Shown here in pieces: positions 1 through 9,032 of a stretch of 64,000 nucleotides of DNA (positions within the stretch are counted from its first letter, which is position 1; every line of letters starts with the position of its first letter). The position numbers were made by a program, and so were the translations under genes. The DNA comes from Fen-1273 sp035516035 (GTDB lineage: Bacteria > Bacteroidota > Ignavibacteria > UBA10030 > UBA6906), in assembly GCA_035516035.1 (NCBI GenBank), contig DATJAS010000108.1, forward strand, positions 1 through 64,000, read 5' to 3'. The notes under the pieces are model-generated. The model saw only the letters and a list, made by a program, of their open reading frames with translations. It did no database searches and was not told where the DNA came from.

Positions 1-56
1 TCGGCCGGCTGGAGCCCAACGCCGCCGAGGAGGAGCCACCGCGTCGCTCCCTTGAA
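1..56 (-). other. FtsW-like internal segment fused in frame to MurD
   Basis: After the MurD C-terminus the open frame reads FKGATRWLLLGGVGLQPA followed by Asp or Glu. This matches the conserved SEDS-family pattern GA-x-RW-[IL]-x-LG-x4-QP-[SA]-E, which in FtsW/RodA lies roughly 100-140 residues from the N-terminus, after the first membrane helices. ftsW normally follows murD in dcw clusters, so identity and position agree, but the first about 100 residues and the start of ftsW are absent. Only 56 bases are visible. Confidence 0.6.
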
Positions 57-1430
57 GCGTCCCCCGAGCGCCATGACGATCTCCTTGAACACCCTCCCCC
101 GGTGCTCGTAGTTGTCGAACCAGTCAAACGACGCGCACGCCGGGGAGAGCAGCACGGTGTCCCCCGGCCGGGCAAAGGCGCGCGCGCGGCGGACCGCCTC
201 CGCCATCGACGCCGCCTCTTCGACCGGCACCACGCCGCTGAAGGCGGACCGGACGGTGCCGGCGGATTCGCCGATCGCGACGACGGCCCGCACGTGCTCC
301 CTGACCGGGTCGAGGAGCCTCCTGTAGTCGTTTCCCTTGTCCCTCCCCCCCATCAGCACCACGAGGGGGCGGTCGAAGCTCCGGAGCGCGTACCAGACCG
401 AGTCGACGTTCGTCGCCTTCGAGTCGTTGACATACGCGACCCCGCCGAGTTCGCGCACGAACTCCAGCCGGTGCTCGACGCCGCGGAAATTCCTGAGCGT
501 CGCCCGGATGGAGGCCGGCGGCACGCCCAGCACCCCCGCGGCGAGCGACGCGGCCATGGCGTTGGCCAGGTTGTGTTCGCCCGGAATCGTGATCTCGCCC
601 ACGCGTACGATGTCGTGCACGGCGCCCCGCAACGCAACGCGCAACATGCCGGCACTGACGCCGGCCCCCGCCGCGGGGGCGCCGCGGAGCGTGAACGGGA
701 GCAGCTCGACTCCCGGCGGCGCATCCCGCTCCACCGCATCGCGCGTCACGTCGTCATCACGGTTGTAGATCAGCACGTCGCCCGCTCCCTGGTTGCGAAA
801 CACGTTCTCCTTTGCCGCGATATACTTCGCAAAGCTGTGATCGTAACGGTCGAGGTGGTCCGGCGTGATGTTGAGTATCACCGCCACGCCGGGGTGGAAC
901 GACCGCACGTAATCGAGCTGAAAGCTCGACACTTCCACGACGGCGACGCCGCCGGGTCCAACCGCCGCGGCAACCTCCGAAAAGGCCGTGCCGATGTTCC
1001 CCGCCACCACCGACTGCACGCGCGCATCGCCGAACATCCGGCCCGCGAGCGTGGTGGTGGTCGTCTTCCCGTTGGTGCCGGTGATCGCCACGATCGGCGC
1101 CGCACAGAACCAGCTCGCCGCCTCGAGCTCGCTCACGACGCTGATCCCGCGCGCGAGCGCCTCCTTCAGGAGCGGGGCATCGGAGGGGACGCCGGGGCTC
1201 ACCACGATCGTGTCCGCCTCGAGAACGCGCCGCGTATTGGCGCCAAACTCCGCATCCACCCCCATTGCCCGGAGCGCGCGCGCCGCCTCCTGCATCCGCT
1301 CCGCCGGGGCGCTGTCGGAGAGGAAGACCACTGCCCCCGCCCCTTTCAGGAGCCGGGCGGCCGCCAAGCCGCTGCGCGCCCCCCCCAGGATGCTGAACCG
1401 GAGCCCGTGCACCGCAGGAGACGATCCCAC
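1..1430 (-). CDS. murD: UDP-N-acetylmuramoyl-L-alanine--D-glutamate ligase, 3' end off the window
   Basis: MurD adds D-glutamate to UDP-MurNAc-L-Ala in the cytoplasm. The minus-strand frame begins at GTG 1430, three bases after the mraY stop, with AAGGTGAG about 8 bases upstream. It opens with a Rossmann-like FSILGGARSG, then ATP-loop AITGTNGKTTTTT, ITPDHLDRY, EHRLEFV, VNDSKATN and the C-terminal SPACASFDWFDNYEHRG. The whole MurD domain is present, up to FKEIVMAL around position 66. The frame does not stop there: it continues in frame into residues resembling the middle of FtsW (see separate entry). An ATG-initiated overlapping frame (757-1521) is only a shadow. MurD identity is very secure; its natural stop is missing, because of a fusion, a deletion or an assembly error. 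Confidence 0.93.
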   Translation of the reverse strand, partial: MGSSPAVHGLRFSILGGARSGLAAARLLKGAGAVVFLSDSAPAERMQEAARALRAMGVDAEFGANTRRVLEADTIVVSPGVPSDAPLLKEALARGISVVSELEAASWFCAAPIVAITGTNGKTTTTTLAGRMFGDARVQSVVAGNIGTAFSEVAAAVGPGGVAVVEVSSFQLDYVRSFHPGVAVILNITPDHLDRYDHSFAKYIAAKENVFRNQGAGDVLIYNRDDDVTRDAVERDAPPGVELLPFTLRGAPAAGAGVSAGMLRVALRGAVHDIVRVGEITIPGEHNLANAMAASLAAGVLGVPPASIRATLRNFRGVEHRLEFVRELGGVAYVNDSKATNVDSVWYALRSFDRPLVVLMGGRDKGNDYRRLLDPVREHVRAVVAIGESAGTVRSAFSGVVPVEEAASMAEAVRRARAFARPGDTVLLSPACASFDWFDNYEHRGRVFKEIVMALGGRFKGATRWLLLGGVGLQPA

Positions 1431-1433
1431 AGC

Positions 1434-2558
1434 TCATCTCACCTTGAACGTCGCGAGGCTCAGGATCATCAGGAGAATCGCGACGATGTAGAACCGGGTG
1501 ACGATTTTCGGCTCGGGCCACCCGAGCATCTCAAAGTGATGGTGGAGCGGCGCCATCCGGAACACGCGGCGTCCCTCGCCGTATCTCCGCCTGGTGTACT
1601 TGAAATAGAGCCGCTGCACGATCACCGACACCGTCTCCGCAAGAAAGACCCCCCCCAGCGTGGGGAGGAGGAGCTCTTTTTTCAGGAGCACGCACAAGGC
1701 GCCGATCGCCCCCCCCAGCGCCAGCGAGCCGGTGTCCCCCATGAACACCTGCGCCGGGTAGGCGTTGAACCAGAGGAATCCGAGCGCGCCCCCGGCCAGC
1801 GCGGCGCAGAAGACGGCGAGCTCGCCGTTGCCGCGGAGAAACGGGATCGTGAGGTAGTCGCTCAGCACGGCGTTCCCGGAGATGTAGCTGATCACCGCGA
1901 GCGTAAGTCCCACGATCCCGACGATCCCGATGGCCAGCCCGTCGAGCCCGTCGGTCAGATTCACGGCGTTGGACGTGGCGACGATGATGAAGACGACCAT
2001 CGGGATGTAGAGACGCCCGAAGTCGAACTCCTGGTTTTTGAAAAACGGCACGGTCGTCGACGTGTTGACCTTCCAGAGGTCCGCGTCGATCCACCCCGGG
2101 GCGAAGTAAATGATCCCCCCCACCACCACGCCGACGGCCACCTGCCCGACGATCTTGTAGCGGCCGATCAGTCCCTTGGGCTTCCGGCGGACCACCTTCA
2201 GGTAGTCGTCCAGGAACCCGACGGCACCCAGGCTCGCCGTGACGAACAGGATCAGGATCACGTAGACGTTGGCGACGTTGGCCCAGAGCGCCGTCGGGAT
2301 CAGGACCGACGCCAGCACGATGAGTCCCCCCATCGTGGGCGTTCCCGCCTTGGCCAGGTGCGTGCGGGGCGCTTCGAGCTTCGCCGCCTCCCCGATCTGG
2401 TGCTCACGGAGCTGGCGGATGATGCGCGGCCCGAGCCAGAACGCGATGACGAGCGCCGTGACGGCCGCCGCGGCCGCGCGGAACGTGATATACCGGATGA
2501 GGCCGAAGCCCGGGACGTGATAGAGACGGTCGATATGATCGATCAGGTAATAGAGCAT
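1434..2558 (-). CDS. mraY: Phospho-N-acetylmuramoyl-pentapeptide-transferase
   Basis: Integral membrane enzyme that transfers phospho-MurNAc-pentapeptide to undecaprenyl phosphate, giving lipid I. The 374-residue protein is of usual length and hydrophobic throughout. Visible family motifs are FLDDYLKVVRRKPKGL (catalytic DD), NLTDGLDGLA, the FMGDTGSLALGG loop and the cytoplasmic APLHHHFE. It lies between murF (14-base gap) and murD (3-base gap), so is almost certainly cotranscribed with the cluster. Confidence 0.97.
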   Translation of the reverse strand: MLYYLIDHIDRLYHVPGFGLIRYITFRAAAAAVTALVIAFWLGPRIIRQLREHQIGEAAKLEAPRTHLAKAGTPTMGGLIVLASVLIPTALWANVANVYVILILFVTASLGAVGFLDDYLKVVRRKPKGLIGRYKIVGQVAVGVVVGGIIYFAPGWIDADLWKVNTSTTVPFFKNQEFDFGRLYIPMVVFIIVATSNAVNLTDGLDGLAIGIVGIVGLTLAVISYISGNAVLSDYLTIPFLRGNGELAVFCAALAGGALGFLWFNAYPAQVFMGDTGSLALGGAIGALCVLLKKELLLPTLGGVFLAETVSVIVQRLYFKYTRRRYGEGRRVFRMAPLHHHFEMLGWPEPKIVTRFYIVAILLMILSLATFKVR

Positions 2559-2572
2559 GATCCGCCCTTCAC

Positions 2573-3976
2573 TCAGCGCCGGGCATCCGGCGCAAGGCGC
2601 TCCCTCAGAAATGCCACGATGTCGTCCATGCGCATCGCGTGCGATCCCTTGACCAGGACGGCGTCACCGGGCGCAACGAGCTCCGCGAGGTACTCCGCCA
2701 GGGCGTTTCTCGCCTCGTAGTGGATCGCCCCCGGGATGGCCGCCCCCGCATGAATGCGGGCGGCGAGCGTGCCGAACGTCAGCACGTAGTCGATGCCCAG
2801 CGCGGCGGCGTGACGGCCGATTTCCTCGTGCCCTTCTGCGGCCGCGCCCCCGAGCTCCTTCATGTCGCCGAGGACCGCAATCTTCTTCCCGCTGACGCGC
2901 AGAGCGGCAAGTGCGTCGAGCGCCGCCAGGGCGGAGTCCGGGTTCGCGTTGTATGCGTCGTTGAGCACGCGCACTCCCCCGATCGTCATCGCTTCCATGC
3001 GCCCGGGGATCGCTGCGCGCGACTCGAGCGCCCGGGCGATCGCTCCCTGGGGGACGCGGAATGCCGCGCCCGCGGCGGCGGCGGCCAGCGCTCCCATCGC
3101 GGTATGCCGGCCGGGGATCGCAAGGCGCACAAACTGCCACGAGCGGGCACGCGGCCCGCGGAACTCAAAACTTGCCCTCCCCTCCCCGTCCAGCGCCAGG
3201 CCTCTCCCCCTCATCCCGGCGGTGCGGGCGCGGAAGCCGTAGGCGATCGTCCTCGGCACCATGGCCGCCGCCGCCTTCACGCGCGGATCGTCCGCGTTCA
3301 CGAACGCCGTGCCGCCCCGCCGATGCCCGAGAAACTCGAAGAGCGCTCCCTCCTCGCGCGCGACGCCCTCCACGGTGAGGAAGAACTCAAGATGCTCGCG
3401 TCCGATCGTCGTGATCAACCCGTGCGTCGGCGCGAGCGTGGCACACAGCCGGGCAATTTCTCCCGGGTGGTTCGTCCCGATCTCGACCACGGCGATCTCG
3501 TGGTTACGCCGGAGGCGGAAGAGCGTGAGCGGCACGCCGATGTCGTTGTTATAATTCCCCTCCGTGCAGAGCACGCGGTAGCGCTCGCCCAGGACGGCCG
3601 CGATCATTTCCTTGGTGGTCGTTTTTCCGTTGCTCCCCGCGACGGCGATCACCGGGATGGCAAACCTGTCACGCCAGATCCTCCCCAGCGCGCCGAGCGC
3701 GTCGCGGGTGCTTTCCACCACCACGAGCGGCATGCCGGCGGCCAGTGCGCGGTCGAACCCTTTCTCGACGACCGCCGCGGCGGCGCCGGCGGCGAAGGCC
3801 GCGCCGACGAATCTGTGGCCGTCGGCGTTCTCTCCCCTCAGCGCGACAAAGAGATCGCCGGCGCGCGTGGTCCGGGAGTCCGTCGCCACGCCCCGGGGCG
3901 GAGCCTTCCGGAGGACGTCCCGGCCAGTGATCTCCGCCCCGGGCAGCCGCTCGATATCTTTCAGCGCCAGCCTCAT
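2573..3976 (-). CDS. murF: UDP-N-acetylmuramoyl-tripeptide--D-alanyl-D-alanine ligase
   Basis: Adds D-Ala-D-Ala to UDP-MurNAc-tripeptide, the last cytoplasmic precursor step. The 467 residues show the N-terminal Mur domain (VATDSRTTRAGDLFVAL), the ATP loop AVAGSNGKTTTKEM at about residue 115, the central EIGTNHPGEI and the YNANPDS motif near residue 340 typical of MurF. Its ATG overlaps the murE stop by four bases (ATGA), indicating translational coupling. Confidence 0.96.
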   Translation of the reverse strand: MRLALKDIERLPGAEITGRDVLRKAPPRGVATDSRTTRAGDLFVALRGENADGHRFVGAAFAAGAAAAVVEKGFDRALAAGMPLVVVESTRDALGALGRIWRDRFAIPVIAVAGSNGKTTTKEMIAAVLGERYRVLCTEGNYNNDIGVPLTLFRLRRNHEIAVVEIGTNHPGEIARLCATLAPTHGLITTIGREHLEFFLTVEGVAREEGALFEFLGHRRGGTAFVNADDPRVKAAAAMVPRTIAYGFRARTAGMRGRGLALDGEGRASFEFRGPRARSWQFVRLAIPGRHTAMGALAAAAAGAAFRVPQGAIARALESRAAIPGRMEAMTIGGVRVLNDAYNANPDSALAALDALAALRVSGKKIAVLGDMKELGGAAAEGHEEIGRHAAALGIDYVLTFGTLAARIHAGAAIPGAIHYEARNALAEYLAELVAPGDAVLVKGSHAMRMDDIVAFLRERLAPDARR

Positions 3977-5469
3977 GAGGCCTCCCGGATGAACCGCTCC
4001 ACCTCCTCCCTGTCGTCAAAATGCTCCCGCCGGGCGCCGATCACCTGGTACGTCTCGTGCCCTTTTCCCGCCACGAGCACCACGTCCCCCGCGCGCGCCA
4101 TGCCGAGCGCGGCGCGGATCGCCGTGCGCCGGTCCGGTTCCGTCATCACCGCGGCGCGGCCCTCGATCCCCGCCGTGATCTCCGCGATAATCGCCGCGGG
4201 ATCCTCGTTCCGGGGGTTGTCGGATGTAACGATCGTGAAGTCGCTCATCGTCGACGCAATGCGCCCCATGATCGGCCGTTTTCCTCTGTCCCTGTTCCCT
4301 CCGCACCCGAAGACCGTGATCACGCGGCCACCGGCGAGCTCCCGGATCGTCCGCAGGCAGTTCTCGAGCGCATCAGGCGTGTGCGCGTAGTCGACCACCG
4401 CGGTCCAGCCCGCGGGGGACGCAATCCGTTCGAACCGCCCGCGCACCGCGCGGACCGCGCTGATCCCGCGCGCGATCGTCTCCGGGGATATTCCGAGCGC
4501 GACACCCGCGCCGCACGCGGCGAGCATATTCAGGACATTGAAGTGTCCCGTCAGGGGAGATGCAAACTCGATCGGCCCCGCGGGCGTCGCCGCCGCCAAG
4601 TGCGTTCCCTCGATCCCCTGCGCGACGTGCGCCGCGCGCACGTCGCATCCCGGGCCCAATCCGTAAGTCAGGCGCGCGCCTGAAGTCCCTTCCAGCATCC
4701 GTGCGCCGTACGGATCGTCGGCGTTCACGACCGCCGTGTCACGGGCACGGAGGGAGTCGAAGAGCATCTTCTTCGCGCGGAAATACTCCTCCATCGAGCG
4801 GTGGTAGTCCAGGTGATCCTGCGTCAGGTTCGTGAAGACCGCCGCTCGGAATTCCAGTCCGTCCACCCGGTGCATCGCCAGGGCATGCGATGAGACTTCC
4901 ATTACTGCCGCGCCGCACCCTGCACCCACCATCGCGGCCAGGAGCCCGTGCAATTCGAGCGACTCAGGCGTGGTGTGCGTGGCAGGCGTTGAGCCCGCCC
5001 CGGTCATGTATTCGATCGTCCCGATGAGACCCGAGCGCGTCCCGGAGGCCTCCACCACCGAGCGCACGAGGTGGCTCGTCGTGGTCTTGCCGTTCGTGCC
5101 CGTGATCCCGACCAGCGTCAGTGCGTCCGCGGGCCTGCCGAAGAAATTCGCCGCGCAACCGGCCAGCGCCACGCGCGCGTCCGGCACCACGATCTTCAGG
5201 ACGCCGGCGTGCATGAAGAACGCATCCGGCACCGCCGCGTCGTCATCGAGAAGTACCGCGACGGCGCCGGCGGCCACGGCCGCCGTGACAAACCCGCGGC
5301 CGTCGGCGGCAGTCCCTCTGAGCGCAACGAACAGGTCCCCCGGCCCGACGCGCCGGGAATCGTACCGTATCTCCCGCACGTTGATGTCCTGCGTCAGCAC
5401 CATGCGGCCGTACATGGCCGAATAGAGCTTCGTGACGCGGACACCCTCGAGTATGGCGTTGAGCGTCAT
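3973..5469 (-). CDS. murE: UDP-N-acetylmuramoyl-tripeptide synthetase, meso-DAP type
   Basis: Adds the third peptide residue to UDP-MurNAc-L-Ala-D-Glu. The ATP loop GITGTNGKTTTSHLV, the SLELHG/VMEVSSHAL region and the YRSMEEYFRAKKMLF lysine segment (site of the carbamylated Lys) are visible. DNPRNEDP near the C-terminus is the signature that reads meso-diaminopimelate rather than lysine, so the wall is inferred to be DAP-type. I chose ATG 5469 (MTLNAILEG). The longer frame to 5607 would add 46 low-complexity residues and overlap ftsI by about 100 bases, whereas 5469 leaves a 37-base gap. GCAGGGAAG precedes it. Confidence 0.95.
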   Translation of the reverse strand: MTLNAILEGVRVTKLYSAMYGRMVLTQDINVREIRYDSRRVGPGDLFVALRGTAADGRGFVTAAVAAGAVAVLLDDDAAVPDAFFMHAGVLKIVVPDARVALAGCAANFFGRPADALTLVGITGTNGKTTTSHLVRSVVEASGTRSGLIGTIEYMTGAGSTPATHTTPESLELHGLLAAMVGAGCGAAVMEVSSHALAMHRVDGLEFRAAVFTNLTQDHLDYHRSMEEYFRAKKMLFDSLRARDTAVVNADDPYGARMLEGTSGARLTYGLGPGCDVRAAHVAQGIEGTHLAAATPAGPIEFASPLTGHFNVLNMLAACGAGVALGISPETIARGISAVRAVRGRFERIASPAGWTAVVDYAHTPDALENCLRTIRELAGGRVITVFGCGGNRDRGKRPIMGRIASTMSDFTIVTSDNPRNEDPAAIIAEITAGIEGRAAVMTEPDRRTAIRAALGMARAGDVVLVAGKGHETYQVIGARREHFDDREEVERFIREAS

Positions 5470-5506
5470 CTTCCCTGCGCCGACGCCCGCCGCTCCGCCG
5501 GGCGCG

Positions 5507-7654
5507 TCAATTCGTGACGAGCGTCGTGAGCGCGCCAGGCTCGCAGCGGAGCGCGACCGCCGTGCCGGCCCTGACGCGGGAGCCCGGCATCGGATCCTGT
5601 GCCACAACGACTCCCGATCCCTGGATCGTCGCGTCCAGGCGCACGAGCGCCAGGCGCGTCAGGGCCCGGCGGATCGCCTCACCACGCACGTCGGGGACAC
5701 CGATGAGTCCCGCGGAGGCCCCGGGCGCCTCCGCGCTCACGAGCGTCACCGTACCCCCGGGCGCGAGCCGCTCACCGGCTTCCGGCGTCTGGTGCGCGAC
5801 AGCGCCGCCTTCGCCCCGGATCTGCACGTCGAACCCCAGGGCAGAGAGGAGCGAGCGGGCCGCCGCGGGGGCGAGCGCGGTGACGTCGGGCACCACAAGC
5901 AATGAGGAGGACGAGCGGAGCGCCGCGTGCTCGGCGCGGAAACGCCCCGAAATCGCATAGATCCGCTCGGCGATCGCCCTGAACACAGGCGCTGCCGCCA
6001 GGCTTCCCGTGTAGCCGCGGTCGCGCGGGTTTTCAATCATCACGAGGCAGACAACCGCGGGGGCCTCTGCAGGGAAAAATCCGACAAACGATGCCGTGTA
6101 GTCATTCAGCGAATACTTCCCGTCGATCGCCCTGCGGGCTGTCCCCGTCTTGCCCGCCACGGCCAGGCCCGGGATCCTCGCCGTCATCCCGGTCCCGCGC
6201 TCGACGACGCCTCTGAAGAGCTGCACCAGGAGCGCGGCGGTTGCCGGCGATACCACGCGGCGGATCCGCTCCGGGCGGTGCTCGAACAGGACCCGGTTAT
6301 CAGCGGCGACCACGGAGCGGACGATGTAGGGCTTCATCAGCGTTCCGCCGTTCGCCGCGGCCGCGTACGCCGTGAGAATTTGCAGCGGCGTCACGCCGAC
6401 CTCGTAGCCGTAGGCCATCGAGTTGAGCGTCGTTCCCGACCAGCGGGATGGATGCTTCAGCTCGCCCCGGACCTCCCCCGGCAACTCAATCCCCGTCTCC
6501 GTGCCGAAGCCGTACGCCCTCGCCATCGTGAAGAGCGCATCCGCGCCCACGAGGTCGGAGACCTTGGCCATCACGATGTTGCTGGAGACCTCCATCGCCT
6601 CCTGGAACGTGATGATCCCGTGCGGGTGCGTGTCGGTGATCGTATTGCGGACGCTTCCGTTCCTGAGGCGGGGCCTGTATGTTCCCCCCTCACCATTGAA
6701 TCTCTGCGCGAGGGCGACTTTTTTCTCCTCGAGCGCGGCGGAGGCCGTGACGATCTTGAAGACCGAGCCGGGCTCGAACATGTCGGTCACCACCCTGTTG
6801 CGCATCGCGCCGGGGTCGCCGGTCCCGGGGTCTGCGGGATTCATCGGGGGCTCGTTGGCCATGGCGAGCACCTCCCCCGTCGCGGGGTCCATCATTGCCA
6901 CCAGGCCGCTCTCCGCCCTGTTCCGCTGAATCCCGCGCCGGAGCTCCTCTTCCGCGATCGACTGGTACTCGACGTCGACGGTGAGCGTCACCGCGTCGCC
7001 GTCGAGAGGATCCACGCGGGGATAGTCGACCGACTGCCGCTGCCTGTTGAGCCCGTCGCGCTGCAACACGAGGTGCCCGTTCACGCCCCGGAGGAGCGAG
7101 TCGAGCTCCAGCTCGACCCCCGCGAGCCCGCCGCCATCCACGCCGGTAAACCCCAGGAGTTGAGCGGCGACGTCGCCGTAGGGGTAGAGGCGCCGGGGGG
7201 CGGGGATGGTGATCACGCCGGGCAACGACGCTGCGCCGATGCGGGCCTCGGTGGCGGGATTGACTCCCCGTTCAAGCCACACGAAGTGCTTCGAAGCGGA
7301 AGCGAACTTCTCGATATACGCGCTGCGCGGCCGGTTGAAGACCGCGGCGAACCGGTCCGCCACCTCCCGCACGCGGTCGCCGACCATCGCGGGATCCGCG
7401 CCGAATGAGATGAACCGCGCGTTCGTGACCATTGCCCGCCCCCCCCTGTCGTAAATCGCGCCCCGGAGGGCGGGGATCTCCTGGGGCTTTTCATACTGCC
7501 TGCGCGCCTGGGCCTGGTATACGGAGGCATCGATCACCTGCACCTGGAAGAGCCGGAGTGCCAGGACGGCGAACATCGCCGCGAGCAGCGCTTTGACCGC
7601 GCGAAGGCGCCGGGTCGCGGCACCCGGGTGAGTCTCACTTCGGCGCACGTTCAA
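5507..7654 (-). CDS. ftsI: Penicillin-binding protein 2 / FtsI-type transpeptidase with two PASTA domains
   Basis: Septal peptidoglycan transpeptidase anchored in the inner membrane. A basic N-terminus is followed by one membrane helix (about residues 20-40) and the PBP dimerisation domain. The penicillin-binding motifs are SVFK (Ser297-Lys300), SSN (357-359) and KTGT (502-505). The last about 130 residues hold two PASTA-like repeats beginning VPDVTALAPA and GVPDVRGEAI, giving 715 residues in all, longer than E. coli FtsI. PASTA repeats are classically linked to Gram-positive PBP2x/SpoVD but also occur in FCB bacteria. The start overlaps ftsL by 20 bases, so translation is probably coupled. 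Confidence 0.95.
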   Translation of the reverse strand: MNVRRSETHPGAATRRLRAVKALLAAMFAVLALRLFQVQVIDASVYQAQARRQYEKPQEIPALRGAIYDRGGRAMVTNARFISFGADPAMVGDRVREVADRFAAVFNRPRSAYIEKFASASKHFVWLERGVNPATEARIGAASLPGVITIPAPRRLYPYGDVAAQLLGFTGVDGGGLAGVELELDSLLRGVNGHLVLQRDGLNRQRQSVDYPRVDPLDGDAVTLTVDVEYQSIAEEELRRGIQRNRAESGLVAMMDPATGEVLAMANEPPMNPADPGTGDPGAMRNRVVTDMFEPGSVFKIVTASAALEEKKVALAQRFNGEGGTYRPRLRNGSVRNTITDTHPHGIITFQEAMEVSSNIVMAKVSDLVGADALFTMARAYGFGTETGIELPGEVRGELKHPSRWSGTTLNSMAYGYEVGVTPLQILTAYAAAANGGTLMKPYIVRSVVAADNRVLFEHRPERIRRVVSPATAALLVQLFRGVVERGTGMTARIPGLAVAGKTGTARRAIDGKYSLNDYTASFVGFFPAEAPAVVCLVMIENPRDRGYTGSLAAAPVFRAIAERIYAISGRFRAEHAALRSSSSLLVVPDVTALAPAAARSLLSALGFDVQIRGEGGAVAHQTPEAGERLAPGGTVTLVSAEAPGASAGLIGVPDVRGEAIRRALTRLALVRLDATIQGSGVVVAQDPMPGSRVRAGTAVALRCEPGALTTLVTN

Positions 7655-8072
7655 GCTCCTTCAGCCGGTCGCGATCTATCGTGAACCAGATTTGCTGCGT
7701 CGCGGATGCACGGAGGCCGAGCTCTCCCTCGGCGAGCGCGCTGATCCGCTCCAGCGCCGACTTGTTCGCCACCTCGGTGCGCAGCGACGCGTTGATTCCC
7801 TCCAGTTTCTGGACTTCGGCTTCGAGCTGACCTGTGTCGGAGGCGAGGGCGTTGATGCTGAGGATGTTGTTGATATAGAAGACGATGGCACCCCCGATGC
7901 CGAACAGGAGGAGCATGACATTGAACGTGGAGACCCTGCGCCGGAGGCCCCTCCGGTTAGGCCGCATCGCACCGCCGGATATCCCCCCGGGGGCGCCGCC
8001 GCCGTAGACGTACCGGCGCTCGAGCTCCCGCCCTTCCGCCGCCTCGATCCCGCGTACCGAACTTGTGGCCAT
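7635..8072 (-). CDS. ftsL: FtsL-like division protein
   Basis: A 145-residue bitopic protein: an about 50-residue cytoplasmic N-terminus ending in a basic stretch (RRGLRRRV), one membrane helix (about residues 50-72) and a periplasmic region with coiled-coil heptads (LEAEVQKLEGINASLRTEV). This layout, and the position between rsmH and ftsI, identify the FtsL/septum-initiator slot of the divisome, where FtsL scaffolds FtsI and FtsW. Sequence conservation in this family is poor, so the call rests on topology and context. Confidence 0.82.
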   Translation of the reverse strand: MATSSVRGIEAAEGRELERRYVYGGGAPGGISGGAMRPNRRGLRRRVSTFNVMLLLFGIGGAIVFYINNILSINALASDTGQLEAEVQKLEGINASLRTEVANKSALERISALAEGELGLRASATQQIWFTIDRDRLKELERAPK

Positions 8073-8105
8073 AGAATCACCCCCGGTCCGCCCGCCGAGC
8101 GGCGG

Positions 8106-9023
8106 TCACACTCGCTCGGCAGCCCTCAGCTTCGCGCTCCGCGCACGCGTGTTGCGGGCGCATTCCCCTTCTGACGCCCCGACGGGCTTCCGCGTCAGGA
8201 TGACCAGCCGCGGCGATCGCCGATGGTCGGGCAGGAGCTTGTGCGCGGACGCGATCGTGTCCGCGGCCTCCCCCCGGAAGAACTCCTTGACGATCCTGTC
8301 CTCGAGCGAATGATAACTGATCACCACGCAGCGACCTCCCCGCTCAAGGAGGTCCGGCACGTCCTGCAGAGCGTGGCGCAGGCTTTCGAGCTCTCCGTTC
8401 ACCTCGATGCGGATCCCCTGGAACACGCGGGCGAGCGACTTGGTGAGAAACCGTCCCCCTGCGCTCCTGCGGACGACTGCGGCGAGATCGTCGGCGGACT
8501 CGACGGGTCTCGCCTTCACGATCCCGCGAGCGATGCGCCGCGCCGCACGCTCCTCCCCGTACATCCGCAGGATCTCCGCCAGCCGCTCTTCGCTGTATGT
8601 ATTGACGACCTCACGCGCGCTCAGCGTCGCCCGCGTGTCCATGCGCATGTCCAGCGCCGATCCGGGCCGGAAACTGAAGCCCCGTTCCTGCGCGTCGAGC
8701 TGGTGGGACGACACGCCCAGGTCCAGGAAAATCCCCGCAACGCGCGTCACTCCCCGTGCGCGGAGCTCCGCCGCCATGTCCGCAAAATTCCCCCTGATGA
8801 GCGTCACCGCCGCTCCCAGCGTCGAGAGCCGGGCTTCCGCCGCGCCGAGCGCGTCCGAGTCGCGGTCAAATCCTATGAGGCGCCCCTGCGCAGTGAGCGC
8901 CCTGCAGATGCTTTCGGCGTGACCTCCGCCGCCGACCGTGCCGTCGACGTACGTGCCGCCCCGGTCGGTCACGAGGAAGTGAATGACCTCTTCCCGCAGG
9001 ACGCTCTCATGAAAGCCGGCCAC
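8106..9023 (-). CDS. rsmH: 16S rRNA (cytosine(1402)-N(4))-methyltransferase
   Basis: SAM-dependent N4-methylation of C1402 in the 16S rRNA decoding centre. The 305 residues start FHESVLREEVIHFL and contain the SAM loop DGTVGGGGHAESI, LGVSSHQLD, the RGFSFRPGSALDMRMD block and ISYHSLEDRIVKEFF, all diagnostic of RsmH (MraW). Second gene of the dcw cluster, 9 bases after mraZ. Confidence 0.97.
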   Translation of the reverse strand: MAGFHESVLREEVIHFLVTDRGGTYVDGTVGGGGHAESICRALTAQGRLIGFDRDSDALGAAEARLSTLGAAVTLIRGNFADMAAELRARGVTRVAGIFLDLGVSSHQLDAQERGFSFRPGSALDMRMDTRATLSAREVVNTYSEERLAEILRMYGEERAARRIARGIVKARPVESADDLAAVVRRSAGGRFLTKSLARVFQGIRIEVNGELESLRHALQDVPDLLERGGRCVVISYHSLEDRIVKEFFRGEAADTIASAHKLLPDHRRSPRLVILTRKPVGASEGECARNTRARSAKLRAAERV

Positions 9024-9032
9024 GACGGAGCC

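Noticed and set aside
757..1521. Apparent frameshift in murD (ATG frame starting inside mraY)
   Set aside because: The MurD motifs all lie in one uninterrupted frame that starts at GTG 1430; the ATG frame is a different, meaningless frame.
102..2720. 872-codon plus-strand open frame opposite murD, mraY and part of murF
   Set aside because: Arg/His/Pro-rich with no domain. It arises because the GC-rich third positions of the real minus-strand genes leave the antisense frame open.
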